A stretch of 64,000 nucleotides of DNA from Acinetobacter sp. SFB (lineage in GTDB: Bacteria > Pseudomonadota > Gammaproteobacteria > Pseudomonadales > Moraxellaceae). Under the pieces are notes generated by a model. The model did no database searches. It was given only the letters and a program-made list of their open reading frames with translations, and was not told where the DNA came from. This document shows, piece after piece, positions 36,791 to 47,862 of this stretch; position 1 is the first letter of the stretch; each line of letters begins with the position of its first letter. Made by a program: the position numbers and the translations under genes. The stretch is taken from positions 158,008-222,007 of the forward strand of contig NZ_LSZH01000015.1 of NCBI RefSeq assembly GCF_001647545.1, read 5' to 3'.

Positions 36791-37234
36791 TTAAGCTGCA
36801 GATTTTTTAAACCAAGAGAAGAAACCTTTTTTCTCAGCTTTAGCAGCATCCGCTTTTTCAGCAGTTGCTTCTTGTACCTCAGCAGTTTTTTCAACAGTCG
36901 CGTCTTTTACTTCAGTTGCTTGTGCAACAGTTGCGTCTTTCACTTCGGCAGTTTTTTCTACTACCGCATCTTTTGCTTCAGTTGCTTTGGCAGCAGTTGC
37001 ATCTTTGGCTGCTACAGTATTGTGTACAGCAGTATCAGTTGCTACAACAGCTTTTTCTTGAGTTGCCGCAGCTGCTGATTTAACTGTGTTTGCAGTCTGA
37101 ATGCTCTCTGCTTTTACTTGAGCTTTTAACGCATCAACTTTAGCAGCTGGAGTCGCTTCTACAGTTGCAGTTGCCATAGCAGAGGTTGTTGCTGCAACTA
37201 AAGCCATAGCCATAGCAGTTTTAATAGTATTCAT
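36791..37234 (-). CDS. exported Ala/Lys/Glu-rich repeat protein
   Basis: Encodes 147 residues from the ATG at 37234; 38 further codons upstream are open but lack a signal peptide. A signal peptide (TAMAMALVAATTSAMA) precedes a body built of 11-residue helical repeats such as KDATVAQATEV and KDATVEKTAEV, which resemble LEA- or apolipoprotein-like amphipathic repeats. The last residues, KKGFFSWFKKSAA, are basic and aromatic and could bind membrane. Probably a periplasmic, partly disordered protein; function unknown. Confidence 0.65.
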   Translation of the reverse strand: MNTIKTAMAMALVAATTSAMATATVEATPAAKVDALKAQVKAESIQTANTVKSAAAATQEKAVVATDTAVHNTVAAKDATAAKATEAKDAVVEKTAEVKDATVAQATEVKDATVEKTAEVQEATAEKADAAKAEKKGFFSWFKKSAA

Positions 37235-37440
37235 AGTCATCACTCTATAAAAAGGTTTGAAAAATAATGTGTTGCCAATACTATGCTTTCTATGGAATGG
37301 TTTGGTTACACGGCGCTTGGCTGGTATTTTAATTGCGTGATTATTCAACTAAAATTACAAAGAAATAACATGATGTTGCGAATTAGTTACATAAGGTATG
37401 ATCTGTAGATTTTAAGAAATATATTTATTAGAGGGAAGCT

Positions 37441-38571
37441 ATGGGTGAAAAGTTCGAATTCAATGTTAATGAATCATTGGAGGTCATTAATAGTATTCTC
37501 CAGATGGCTGAAAATTTAAAAGAGCAGAATAATTTTGTAGGAGAGTTAGCAAAACAACTGTCGGCATTAGGATTTGAAATCAATAAAGAAACTTTCATTA
37601 ATAATTTGAATGAGAAATTAATTACGTGCAGAAATTTTAAAGGATTGGAATTAGTAAGAGCATGGGATGGGGGATTCCAAAATTTCACTGATGAAGACAA
37701 TACTTATCGATTACATAGGCTAGCTCTTTATTTAGTAATTTACGTTAGAGAAATAAATTTTCGAAATAATTATCGAATAGATCAGGGAAGTAATTTTTAT
37801 TTTCTAAATGAATTAGTACGTGATAATAGGCATGAATTTGTAGAAAGGTCGAAATGGTGTGTAGATTTATTTGATGATCTGCCTACTTTAATCATGCAAG
37901 AGGAGTTTCATTCTGAACATGCGATAGCTTTATCAAGGGCTATTCAAAGTACGGATTTATCGAAGGTTGAAGAATTTATTCGTACTAGAGATGAAACAGT
38001 TTCTAAAATTGATACTTGGAGTAGTGAATTTGATAAGAAGATAGTTGCTGTAGAAACGCTTAAGAATAAACTCGATACTTATGAAACAGGCTTTAATTTT
38101 GTAGGGTTATACCAAGGATTTACTCAACTAAGCATGACTAAAGGAAAAGAATTAACAGATTTAAAATGGCAATATTATATTTTGGGAGTGATACTTCTAA
38201 TTCTACCAATTGCTGAATTGATTTATGTATTTTGTAATCTAGAAACTTTAGAACTTAATAAACTCATTTTCCTTGTAATTCCTACAATCACTTTACTGAT
38301 AATTTTATTTTGGTTTTTTAGAATTATTTTAAATGAAATTAAGTCTATCAAATCCCAAATTATGCAACTTGAATTAAGAATGACCTTATGTCAATTTATA
38401 CAGAGCTATGCTGACAGTTCTAAAGATTTAAAAGAAAAAAATCCTGATGGATTTGAGAAATTTGAAAATCTGATTTTTTCTTCAATAGTTTCTTCGGATG
38501 ATAAAATTCCAGCTACCTTTGATGGTTTGGATTCTTTATCAACCTTCATAAAAGCATTCAAAAAACCATAA
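37441..38571 (+). CDS. orphan membrane protein, DUF6161-like
   Basis: Encodes 376 residues. Residues 1-235 are soluble and helical. Two hydrophobic helices follow (about 242-262 and 275-295), with ILGVILLILPIAELIYV and IFLVIPTITLLIILFWFF. A C-terminal coiled segment follows (NEIKSIKSQIMQLELRMTLCQF). The layout is reminiscent of DUF6161-type proteins, an assignment I hold loosely. It is much more AT-rich than fadBA, and lies alone between a repeat-protein gene and fadA, suggesting acquisition. Ribosome site GAGGGAAG. A possible defence or stress role is speculative. Confidence 0.55.
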   Translation: MGEKFEFNVNESLEVINSILQMAENLKEQNNFVGELAKQLSALGFEINKETFINNLNEKLITCRNFKGLELVRAWDGGFQNFTDEDNTYRLHRLALYLVIYVREINFRNNYRIDQGSNFYFLNELVRDNRHEFVERSKWCVDLFDDLPTLIMQEEFHSEHAIALSRAIQSTDLSKVEEFIRTRDETVSKIDTWSSEFDKKIVAVETLKNKLDTYETGFNFVGLYQGFTQLSMTKGKELTDLKWQYYILGVILLILPIAELIYVFCNLETLELNKLIFLVIPTITLLIILFWFFRIILNEIKSIKSQIMQLELRMTLCQFIQSYADSSKDLKEKNPDGFEKFENLIFSSIVSSDDKIPATFDGLDSLSTFIKAFKKP

Positions 38572-38600
38572 AAAACCCCGCACTAAGCGGGGTTCTTTTT
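38571..38600. terminator. intrinsic terminator
   Basis: AACCCCGC-ACTA-AGCGGGGTT is flanked by A- and T-runs. It sits between the convergent orphan gene (+) and fadA (-). Confidence 0.8.
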
Positions 38601-38617
38601 GTCAAAGTATTTAAGAA

Positions 38618-39790
<1,173 letters not shown>

Positions 39791-39802
39791 TCACGTTGCT
39801 CC

Positions 39803-41956
39803 TTAACCGTAGAATTTTTTGTTGTTAGCAGCCATGTCACGCAACATTTGTGGCGCTTCATAAGCTTTACCTAAGTGTGCATACTTGTCGCAAAGCGCAA
39901 CGTATTCAGCAACACCTGTTTGGTCGATGTAACGTGCTGGACCGCCACGGAATGGAGGGAAACCTACACCCATGATCATCGCCATGTCTGCTTCTGACGC
40001 AGTCGCGACAATGTTGTCTTCTAAGCAACGGACAGTTTCGTTACAGAAAGCCAGCATCATACGGTCAATGATTTCTTGTGCATCAAATTCACGTTTTTCG
40101 CCAGTCACTACAGATGCAATCAATTCATACGCTGTAGGATCAACTTTTTTCGCTTTTTTGCCTTTACGGTCTAACTCGTATTTGTAGAAACCAACGTCAT
40201 TCTTTTGACCCAAACGTTTTGCTTCATACATGGTTTGAATCGAACCTTTGAAGTCCGGTTTCATACGGTCAGGGAAGCCTTCCGCCATTACTTCTGCACC
40301 GTGAACGCCCGTGTCGATACCGACAACGTCCATTAAGTAAGCAGGGCCCATTGGCCAGCCGAAGCGTTCCATTACTTTATCGATTTGCTGGAAGTCAGCG
40401 CCATCTTTAAGCAACAGGTCGAACGCACCGAAGTAAGGGAACAATACACGGTTCACAAGGAAGCCCGGACAGTCGTTCACTACGATTGGTGTTTTACCCA
40501 TTTTCTGAGCAAGCACTACAGTCGTTGCAATCGCTTCATCAGAAGTCTTTGCACCACGGATCACTTCAACCAACGGCATCATGTGAACTGGGTTAAAGAA
40601 GTGCATACCGACGAAGTTTTCAGGACGTTGCAGGCTTTCTGCCAAACGCGTAATTGAAATCGTAGAAGTATTTGATGCAATGATGGTGTTTTCGCGTACT
40701 GATTTTTCAGTGTCCGCAAGCACAGCAGCTTTGATTTTTGGATTTTCAGTTACCGCTTCGATCACGATATCCACATCTTTAAACTCATCCAAGCTTAAAG
40801 TTGGGCGGATGCGAGCAAGCGTTTCACCCATTTTCGCTGGGGTCATCTTTTTGCGTTCAACTTGTTTGGTCAACAGTTTGGTCGCTTCAGACATACCCAA
40901 GGCAAGTTGCGGGTTACCAATGTCTTTCATGATAATTGGTGTGCCTTTGCTTGCCGCTTGGTAAGCAATACCGCCACCCATGATACCCGCGCCTAGAACA
41001 GCCGCCTGGTTTACCGGGTGTGCACCTTTTTCATGTTTTTTCGAAGTTTTCTTCACCAATTGGTCATTGAGGAATAAACCAATCAACGCGCCTGCTTGAG
41101 GCGTAATTGCAGCTTTAGCGAAACCTTCAGCTTCAACTTTTAATGCTTCGTTACGTGGAAGGCTTGCACCTGCCTGTAATGAGTCAAGAAGAAGTTTTGG
41201 CGCAGGGTATTGAGCAGGGTTTGCTTTGGCTAAAACCATGCCTTTAGATGAGTTAAACGCCATCATCTGTTCGATTGGGCTCAGTTTAACTGGATCCAGT
41301 TTTTCCTGACGTTTTGTTTTCCAGTCTAGGCGACCAGCAATGGCCTGTTTAACCAGGTCAATTGCAGCGGCTTGCAGTTTGTCCGCAGCAACCACCGCAT
41401 CAACAGCACCGTCTTTTAGTGCAGCATCAGGGCGTTTAGGATTCGCCATCGCCATCCATTCAACCGCGTTGTCGATACCAATCACGCGGCTTAAACGAAC
41501 CGTACCACCAAAGCCCGGGAAAATGCCGAGTTTGATTTCAGGCAAGCCCACTTGAGCTGCTTCTGACATGACACGGTAGTCACAGACCAAACACATCTCA
41601 AAACCACCGCCCAATGCCATACCATTGATTGCAGCAACTTTAGGAATCTCTAAATCTTCAAAGCTGTTGAAAATTTCGTGAACAGGCATTGCCCAATCCA
41701 CAATTGCTTTTTCGCCTTGAGCAAAGTTATCACCAAATTCAGTGATGTCTGCACCCACGATAAATGTTGATTTACCAGAGGTAACGATTAAACCTTTAAC
41801 GTCACTATTGGCTTTAACAGCGTCAATGGCCGCTTTAAAGTCTTCAATCGTTGCACGGTTAAATTTGTTGACCGACTCATCTTGTAAGTCAAAGCGGAAT
41901 TCTGCAATTCCGTCCGAAAGCATTTGGACGGTAATGGCATTGCCAGCGTGGATCAT
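39803..41956 (-). CDS. fadB: fatty acid oxidation complex subunit alpha
   Basis: Encodes 717 residues, the α subunit of FadBA. Residues 1-190 are an enoyl-CoA hydratase domain ([39 protein letters not shown]). From about 315 a 3-hydroxyacyl-CoA dehydrogenase NAD domain follows ([12 protein letters not shown]), then the HAD C-terminal domain ([15 protein letters not shown]). It hydrates and oxidises enoyl-CoA in fatty acid β-oxidation. A 500-bp non-coding region upstream holds its promoter. I see no clear FadR or PsrA site by eye. Confidence 0.96.
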   Translation of the reverse strand: MIHAGNAITVQMLSDGIAEFRFDLQDESVNKFNRATIEDFKAAIDAVKANSDVKGLIVTSGKSTFIVGADITEFGDNFAQGEKAIVDWAMPVHEIFNSFEDLEIPKVAAINGMALGGGFEMCLVCDYRVMSEAAQVGLPEIKLGIFPGFGGTVRLSRVIGIDNAVEWMAMANPKRPDAALKDGAVDAVVAADKLQAAAIDLVKQAIAGRLDWKTKRQEKLDPVKLSPIEQMMAFNSSKGMVLAKANPAQYPAPKLLLDSLQAGASLPRNEALKVEAEGFAKAAITPQAGALIGLFLNDQLVKKTSKKHEKGAHPVNQAAVLGAGIMGGGIAYQAASKGTPIIMKDIGNPQLALGMSEATKLLTKQVERKKMTPAKMGETLARIRPTLSLDEFKDVDIVIEAVTENPKIKAAVLADTEKSVRENTIIASNTSTISITRLAESLQRPENFVGMHFFNPVHMMPLVEVIRGAKTSDEAIATTVVLAQKMGKTPIVVNDCPGFLVNRVLFPYFGAFDLLLKDGADFQQIDKVMERFGWPMGPAYLMDVVGIDTGVHGAEVMAEGFPDRMKPDFKGSIQTMYEAKRLGQKNDVGFYKYELDRKGKKAKKVDPTAYELIASVVTGEKREFDAQEIIDRMMLAFCNETVRCLEDNIVATASEADMAMIMGVGFPPFRGGPARYIDQTGVAEYVALCDKYAHLGKAYEAPQMLRDMAANNKKFYG

Positions 41957-42457
41957 GCCTGATCTCCTTTATTTTGGAGGACTTATTAAGTTGATGTTTT
42001 GAAGCATGTACGCATTTCCCGCGCACATCGAACTTCGCTAATCTTACGATAACTATATCCAAAAAGAACATAACAAGTTGTATCAAGCGGTGACGCAAGG
42101 GTCATCAATTTTTTTTCAACAAACCCTTGTGATGAATAGCTTTAGTTTTACTGTACCTGGTAAAAATGTGATGAACTTTTTGTTTAAATTAAGGTTTTTT
42201 AATCATTTCGTGGTTATTTATATCGGGGGTAAGTTCTGGATTGCAAGTTTTTTATGAGTTTGTTTTGGTCAAAAAGGTCAATTAAGCTAAATTACCCACT
42301 TAATAAAGCCAGTTCTGTAGCCAAGATTTAAGCAGAAAATTGCAAATCAGTAGCGTTAATAGGTATTTCGTTGGGATAAAACTGAACACATTTAAAGTTA
42401 AATATGCTGCTAAATATTTGGCTGTCACAACGATTATTGGTGCGCTTATTTAGAGCG
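41957..42457. other. 501-bp intergenic region upstream of fadB
   Basis: AT-rich, no supported ORF. It must hold the fadBA promoter on the minus strand and the 3' end of the AAA+ gene transcript's upstream neighbour boundary. I see no convincing terminator or RNA. Confidence 0.4.
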
Positions 42458-43507
42458 TTATTCTGGCTGAATCATTAACTGTCCATTATCGAAATTCACC
42501 GTGAGCTGATTTTTTCCCGGATAATTTAAAAAGTAAATTGCCAGAATCGGTTCCAGTTCCGTTCGCATTTTTCGCGCCAAATGGCGTGCGCCAAAACGAA
42601 TATCATGATCCTTATAGAAGTGTGCTTTGGCAGCATCGGTTAAAACCACAACACGCTTTTGATGTTGCAGGCGCTGATTGAGTTTTTCCAGTTCAATGTC
42701 CACCAGCTTTGGTAACGCATTATCCTGAACTGCCTGATAATGCAAAGTACGATCAATCCGGTTTAAAAATTCAGGATCAAATTTTTTCAACATCACTTTT
42801 TCAATAATGGTTTTGGTCGGTATTTTTTTAAGGCAAATATCCTGCATTTTCTGGGGCAGAAAATTCAGTTTATTCAGGTATTGCTGTGCAGCTTGTGCAC
42901 CGACATTACTGGTCATAAAGATCATGCAGTTGCGAAAATCAATGGTCTTGGTGCCGGAGGTTAAAGTCAGCTTGCCAGTGTCCAGTATATTCATTAAACC
43001 GCGAATCACTTCAGTCGATGCTTTCTCTAGCTCATCAAACAGCACAATCCCTGGACGGGTATGTGAACCTGCAATGGCGGTTTCATCAAACAGGCTATGA
43101 CCTTCTTTCGAGCCAACGTAGCCCGGAGGTGCACCGGTAATGGCGGCGGCATAATGTTCTTGCGCCAATGTATTCATATCAATCCGGCAAAAAGCATCCG
43201 GACGGCCATAAATCGCCTCGCTAATTAAACGCACAGTTTCAGTTTTACCGACACCGGTTGGACCAAGCATGAGCATTACCGAGAGAGGGCGTTCCGGACT
43301 GGAAAAATCGGCTTTGACCACATGTAGCATTTTTTCGATTTCTTTTAATGCGGCATCCTGTCCAATAATTCGGGTATGCAATAATTGCATTACATCTTTG
43401 GGTTCAAAATGAAAACGAGGTTTACCCATCAATCTATCTTTTTCAGATGCGCTATGCGTTGCAGTTACAGGCTTAACGATATGCATGGCAGGATTATGGT
43501 TCGTCAT
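42458..43507 (-). CDS. stand-alone ClpB/ClpA D2-like AAA+ ATPase
   Basis: Encodes 349 residues. A single AAA+ module: Walker A LMLGPTGVGKTETVRL (about 82-90), the pore-like GAPPGYVGSKEGHSLFDE, Walker B GIVLFDELEKA, sensor 1 CMIFMTSNVG, Arg finger FLNRIDRTL and sensor 2 FGARHLARKM. It corresponds to the second AAA+ domain plus the C-terminal small domain of ClpA/ClpB, without the N and D1 domains. It may be an unfoldase or remodelling factor; partner unknown. It is divergent from uvrC. Confidence 0.82.
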   Translation of the reverse strand: MTNHNPAMHIVKPVTATHSASEKDRLMGKPRFHFEPKDVMQLLHTRIIGQDAALKEIEKMLHVVKADFSSPERPLSVMLMLGPTGVGKTETVRLISEAIYGRPDAFCRIDMNTLAQEHYAAAITGAPPGYVGSKEGHSLFDETAIAGSHTRPGIVLFDELEKASTEVIRGLMNILDTGKLTLTSGTKTIDFRNCMIFMTSNVGAQAAQQYLNKLNFLPQKMQDICLKKIPTKTIIEKVMLKKFDPEFLNRIDRTLHYQAVQDNALPKLVDIELEKLNQRLQHQKRVVVLTDAAKAHFYKDHDIRFGARHLARKMRTELEPILAIYFLNYPGKNQLTVNFDNGQLMIQPE

Positions 43508-43697
43508 TCAGTTTGATCCAAATTCTTCAGATGACTTGAGCATAGCAAAATAAGCATGAGTCACTTATAGCTTTTAGCACTTAAATGATTGTTAGAACTT
43601 TGTCTGATTATGGGAAAAATCCCGAATTGTCTTGAAAATGGCGTGAAAACCATCACATCATGTAGCAAAGCAGACATCATTGTAAATAAGGCTGAAT

Positions 43698-45497
43698 GTG
43701 AACGAAAACGCACGTGACAATATTGAAAAGATTTTAGCCCATATGACGACTTTGCCTGGTGTTTACCGGATGTTGGGTAAAGACGGAGAATTACTGTATG
43801 TCGGTAAAGCCAAGAATCTGAAAAACCGTGTGTCGAGCTATTTCGTTAAAACCATCGATCATCCTAAAACACAGGCTTTGGTGGCACGGATTTATGATAT
43901 TGAAACGCTGATTGTCCGTTCTGAAACCGAAGCCTTATTGCTGGAACAAAACCTGATTAAGCTGCATCGTCCGCCGTACAACATCATGTTGCGCGATGAT
44001 AAATCTTATGTCTATATCTTTGTCTCCAGCGACAAGCCTTATCCGCGTATTGCCGCAGGTCGCGGCAAAGGCAAGCATCAGGTCGGCAAGTTCTTTGGCC
44101 CTTATCCCAGTGCCTATAATGCCCGTGACACTTTGGTGGTGCTGCAAAAACTGTTCAATGTGCGCCAGTGTGAAAACAGTTATTTTTCCCAGCGTAAACG
44201 CCCGTGTTTGCAGTATCAGATCAAGCGCTGTACCGCGCCTTGTGTCGGTTTAATTTCGCCTGAAGATTATCAGGAAGATGTTAAAAATTCGATTCGCTTT
44301 TTACAGGGTGATACTAAAGAATTAAATCAGGAACTGATTGCTAAAATGGAAGCGGCGGCGGAAGCGCTGGAATTTGAAAAAGCGGTATTTTACCGTGACC
44401 GGATGGCATTGCTGCGTGATGTGCAATCGCAACAGGCGATTTATAAACTTAAAGGTGAAGCTGATATTTTGGCAATTGCCTATCATGCCGGCGTGACCTG
44501 TGTGCAGATTATGCATGTGCGTAATGGCAAAATGCTCGGCGGGAAAAGCTATTTCCCCGATATGCTGGGCGATGATCTGGGGCAAATGTTATCTGATTTC
44601 ATGGCAAACTTTTATTTTCAGGTTGCAGATGAAGTCCCTGCCGAGCTGATTATTAATACCGAATTACCCGATCGCAAAGAATTGGAACAGGCGCTGCAAC
44701 AGGAATTTGGCAAGAAAGTTCAGATTAAGTCTAATGTTCGGGAAACCCGTGCCGAGTGGTTAGAGCTGGCCAATATGAATGTGCAGCATGCCATTAAAGG
44801 GCAGCTGGCCAATCATTTTGAACTGAATGAACGTTTCCATCAGCTGGAACAAGTGGTCGGTCGTCCGATTGACCGGATTGAATGTTTTGATATCTCGCAT
44901 ACCATGGGTGAAGCCACCATTGCTTCCTGTGTAGTATTCGATTCAGGCGGTGCGCGCAAACGTGATTATCGCCAGTTTTCCATTGAAGATATTACTGGTG
45001 GTGATGACTATGCAGCCATGCGTCAAGCGCTGACCCGTCGTTATAAGAAAGCCATGTTGCCCGATTTACTGCTGATTGATGGCGGTAAAGGTCAGTTGCA
45101 TATGGCAATGCAAGTGATGCAGGATCTGGGACTGGATGCCTTTATGGTCGGGGTATCCAAAGGTGAAGGGCGTAAACCCGGTCTGGAAACTTTGCATTTT
45201 ACCGATGGCAGCAAAATCCAGTTGCCTGAAGACCATAAAGCGCTACATTTAATTCAGCAGGTACGTGATGAAGCGCATCGGTTTGCCATTACCAAACATC
45301 GTGCCAAACGCGATAAACGCCGCGGTGGTTCAGTGCTGGAAGTCATTCCTGGATTAGGGCCAAAACGCCGCCGTGATTTGCTGACCCACTTTGGCGGAAT
45401 TCAAGGCGTATTGAAAGCCTCAGAAAATGACTTGAAACTGGTTCCCGGTCTGGGCGATGTCATGGCAAGAACCATTTATAAGGTACTGCATGAATAA
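43698..45497 (+). CDS. uvrC: excinuclease ABC subunit C
   Basis: Encodes 599 residues with a GTG start (TAAGG ribosome site). It makes both incisions in nucleotide excision repair with UvrA and UvrB. The N-terminal GIY-YIG domain is [30 protein letters not shown] region follows (about 200-235), an RNase H-like nuclease with [12 protein letters not shown] and [10 protein letters not shown], and C-terminal helix-hairpin-helix repeats with [17 protein letters not shown]. Length normal. Confidence 0.96.
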   Translation: MNENARDNIEKILAHMTTLPGVYRMLGKDGELLYVGKAKNLKNRVSSYFVKTIDHPKTQALVARIYDIETLIVRSETEALLLEQNLIKLHRPPYNIMLRDDKSYVYIFVSSDKPYPRIAAGRGKGKHQVGKFFGPYPSAYNARDTLVVLQKLFNVRQCENSYFSQRKRPCLQYQIKRCTAPCVGLISPEDYQEDVKNSIRFLQGDTKELNQELIAKMEAAAEALEFEKAVFYRDRMALLRDVQSQQAIYKLKGEADILAIAYHAGVTCVQIMHVRNGKMLGGKSYFPDMLGDDLGQMLSDFMANFYFQVADEVPAELIINTELPDRKELEQALQQEFGKKVQIKSNVRETRAEWLELANMNVQHAIKGQLANHFELNERFHQLEQVVGRPIDRIECFDISHTMGEATIASCVVFDSGGARKRDYRQFSIEDITGGDDYAAMRQALTRRYKKAMLPDLLLIDGGKGQLHMAMQVMQDLGLDAFMVGVSKGEGRKPGLETLHFTDGSKIQLPEDHKALHLIQQVRDEAHRFAITKHRAKRDKRRGGSVLEVIPGLGPKRRRDLLTHFGGIQGVLKASENDLKLVPGLGDVMARTIYKVLHE

Positions 45498-45606
45498 AGA
45501 CAGACCGATTGGCCAAAGTGCTCATTGACGCTGCAGTCATTGAGCATTCACAACACTTCAAAATAAGTCAAAAATAGAGCAAATCAAAAACTTCAAAGGA
45601 CAGAGG

Positions 45607-46401
45607 ATGTCACTCCGCCAATTATTTACCGACATTGAACAAAATGAATGGGTGGATATGCCGCCAGGATGGTTACAAGGCCGCACCATTTATGGGGGCT
45701 TGGTTGCAGGGATGATGATGCAAAAAGCAGTGGTGGCAATTGCTGATCCCCTAAAACGTTTATTAAGCACCAGTGTGACTTTTGTCGGTCCAGTACAAAT
45801 GGCACCCGTTCAATTAACTGCGGAAATCTTACGGCAAGGTAAGTCTGTAACTACAGTTGAAGTGCGACTGTTACAAGATAATGCAGTGCAAAGTATTTTG
45901 ATTGCCAGTTTCGGCACCCAGCGTCCCTCGGCAATTTCGGTACAACAGGAACGTGTTGCACCAGCGTTTCCAGCACCGGAGCAATTAAACATTGCCGAGC
46001 ATCATCCTCTAGCCCCTGAATGTTTTGGACAGATGGATTTGGTCTGGGTAGATGGACAGTATCCATGTACTGCAAGTGTCAAACCCGATTTTAGTGGCTG
46101 GATGCGTTTTAATCCTGCGCGGCATGAAAATCGGGAAATGACCGTGGCGGATTTGATGGTGGCATTTGACATGTGGCCTCCCGGTGTCTTGCCAATGTTT
46201 AACAGCATGGCACCAGCCAGTTCATTGACCTGGCATGTGACCTATGTTCATCCTTTACACAATCAGCTGCAGGATTGGTTTAAATATAAAGTATTTACCG
46301 ATTATGCAGCAGAAGGGTATTCCACTGAATATGCCCATCTTTGGGATGCTGAAAACAGACTGATTGCGATTTCCAGACAGACAGTTACCGTGTTTGCCTA
46401 G
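45607..46401 (+). CDS. acyl-CoA thioesterase (TesB-like, double hotdog)
   Basis: Encodes 264 residues. The two halves resemble hotdog domains of the TesB/thioesterase-like superfamily: RTIYGGLVAGMMMQKAV near the N-terminus and a second half with SLTWHVTYVHPL and DYAAEGYSTEYAHLWD. It probably hydrolyses medium- or long-chain acyl-CoA. Ribosome site AAAGGA. It lies between uvrC and pgsA, all on the plus strand but with gaps of about 100 bp. Confidence 0.75.
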   Translation: MSLRQLFTDIEQNEWVDMPPGWLQGRTIYGGLVAGMMMQKAVVAIADPLKRLLSTSVTFVGPVQMAPVQLTAEILRQGKSVTTVEVRLLQDNAVQSILIASFGTQRPSAISVQQERVAPAFPAPEQLNIAEHHPLAPECFGQMDLVWVDGQYPCTASVKPDFSGWMRFNPARHENREMTVADLMVAFDMWPPGVLPMFNSMAPASSLTWHVTYVHPLHNQLQDWFKYKVFTDYAAEGYSTEYAHLWDAENRLIAISRQTVTVFA

Positions 46402-46509
46402 TGACACTTTATAGCAATTCGTATAAAGTGAGTCTGAATTAACGATGAATCCATCCCAAAATATGTGTGGTTTTTCATTGTACATACAGGGGAAAAATTG
46501 GCGGTGTCT

Positions 46510-47097
46510 ATGACTACAGGTCGCATCCTGAATATTCCAAATATCTTGACTTTGGCGCGTATAGCTTTAATACCTGTTTTTTTGTTGGTGGCTTATTGGC
46601 CGCCTACAATTGGTGTTGCGGAACACGACACTAACATGACTCGTCACATTATTTTAACGGCGATTTTTGTGGTTGCTGCGGTAACTGACTGGTTCGATGG
46701 TTATTTGGCACGTTCACTGAATCAAACATCAGCCTTTGGCCGCTTTCTCGATCCGGTTGCAGATAAACTGATGGTTGCAGCTGCGTTGATTGTTCTGGTG
46801 CAATGGCAACCGAGCATTTCCATGGCATTTGCAGCGATTGTGATTATTTCACGTGAAATTACCGTATCGGCTTTGCGTGAATGGATGGCTGAATTGGGCG
46901 CACGGACCAATGTTGCCGTATCTACCGTGGGTAAATATAAAACGGCTTTTCAAATGATTGCGATTTCAGTGTTTTTACTGAATTGGCAACCGCTTGATAC
47001 TCTGGCTTATCTTTTACTTTATACTGCGGTGATTCTGACCTTATGGTCTATGTTTATTTATTTGAAAGCTGCATGGCCGTATTTAAAACAGCCTTAA
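46510..47097 (+). CDS. pgsA: CDP-diacylglycerol-glycerol-3-phosphate 3-phosphatidyltransferase
   Basis: Encodes 195 residues from the ATG at 46510; a GTG at 46504 is nearly as good. It makes phosphatidylglycerolphosphate at the inner membrane. The CDP-alcohol phosphotransferase signature is complete: DWFDGYLAR, then GRFLDPVADK. Four or five membrane helices. The NIPNILTLARIALIPVFLL start is typical. A terminator follows. Confidence 0.94.
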   Translation: MTTGRILNIPNILTLARIALIPVFLLVAYWPPTIGVAEHDTNMTRHIILTAIFVVAAVTDWFDGYLARSLNQTSAFGRFLDPVADKLMVAAALIVLVQWQPSISMAFAAIVIISREITVSALREWMAELGARTNVAVSTVGKYKTAFQMIAISVFLLNWQPLDTLAYLLLYTAVILTLWSMFIYLKAAWPYLKQP

Positions 47098-47120
47098 ACT
47101 AGATTTAAACATTCATTAAA

Positions 47121-47148
47121 GACACCCGCTTCAGGGTGTTTTTTTTTG
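47121..47148 (+). terminator. intrinsic terminator of pgsA
   Basis: ACACCC-GCTTCA-GGGTGT is followed by eight T. Confidence 0.8.
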
Positions 47149-47175
47149 ACTTTGATATTTGTTTAAAATTTATAA

Positions 47176-47213
47176 ACAAAAAAAATCCTAGATTTTGGGG
47201 GAAACCTAGGATT
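47176..47213 (-). terminator. orphan minus-strand intrinsic terminator
   Basis: On the minus strand AATCCTAG, a 14-nt loop and CTAGGATT are followed by seven or eight T. Confidence 0.6.
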
Positions 47214-47263
47214 GAAATCGGGTATTTGTTATATCTTTTATAAGATGTTTAACCATCTTCTTG
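47180..47263 (-). ncRNA. candidate small RNA on the minus strand
   Basis: On the minus strand a -10 TATACT (47270-47275) with a weak -35 ATGAGT (47293-47298, 17-bp spacer) precedes a short hairpin (AAGATG/CATCTT) and ends in an intrinsic terminator (AATCCTAG...CTAGGATT then a T-run). No ORF is present. The predicted transcript is about 85 nt. There is no neighbour for the terminator to serve, because the yggX transcript already has its own terminator at 47484-47518. Confidence 0.35.
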
Positions 47264-47483
47264 AAACCAAGTATAGGAGAATCAACTCCATAACTCATGT
47301 AGGTTATTGTATTGTAATGTAGAGTTTTATTTAGAAATGTAGCTTTGGTTTACAGTTATTTCTAGATGTAAAAATATATTGAATAGAAAACGGCTGATAA
47401 TGAAAAAGAGCCTCCTGAGAGACTCCTTTTTGACATTTGAAACTACGCACTTCGCTTGTCTTGGGTAAAATTTAAGGCAGCTT

Positions 47484-47518
47484 AAAAAAGAAATCCCCAA
47501 TAATGGAGATTTCTTTTT
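47484..47518 (-). terminator. intrinsic terminator of yggX
   Basis: AGAAATCTCC...GGGGATTTCT is followed by six T on the minus strand; it also has a T-run on the plus strand. Confidence 0.7.
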
Positions 47519-47581
47519 AGATTAAAGTCTGCGCGAGCAAAGCTCTTGCCTTGCATAGGATTCAAAGCAACGCTTTAAATA

Positions 47582-47851
47582 TTACTCAGGCTTTAGTCCT
47601 TCAGCTTTTTCCAGTGACTGATCGTTACTAAAGAACTTTTCACGTTGCTCTTCTAGAAATTTCTTTGCATCTGCTTCAAACACGTTTAAACGCTTTTCAT
47701 TGATCAGCGTGGTTTGATGCTTTAGCCATTCTTGCCAAGCCTGTTTAGACACGCTATCAAACAATTCTTGACCTTTTGCACCCGGAAAGGGGGAAAAATC
47801 TAAACCTTCCATATCGGCTTGATACTTACGGCAAAATACTTGTCGAGACAT
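47582..47851 (-). CDS. yggX: probable Fe(2+)-trafficking protein YggX
   Basis: Encodes 89 residues. The start [20 protein letters not shown] with Cys6 and [20 protein letters not shown] are family signatures. YggX protects Fe-S clusters from oxidation and handles labile iron. It lies 11 bp after argH on the same strand, so it is probably co-transcribed with argH. Confidence 0.93.
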   Translation of the reverse strand: MSRQVFCRKYQADMEGLDFSPFPGAKGQELFDSVSKQAWQEWLKHQTTLINEKRLNVFEADAKKFLEEQREKFFSNDQSLEKAEGLKPE

Positions 47852-47862
47852 ATCATTATTCC

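Larger units (their letters stand above)
47098..47581. other. 484-bp intergenic region with four hairpins
   Basis: Between pgsA and yggX, which are convergent. Holds the pgsA terminator, the candidate minus-strand small RNA and its terminator (47176-47213), a weak bidirectional hairpin (47403-47431) and the yggX terminator (47484-47518). No supported ORF. Confidence 0.55.

Noticed and set aside
36865..37083. Leu/Gln-rich ORFs opposite the 11-mer repeat protein
   Set aside because: Antisense shadow of repeated codons.
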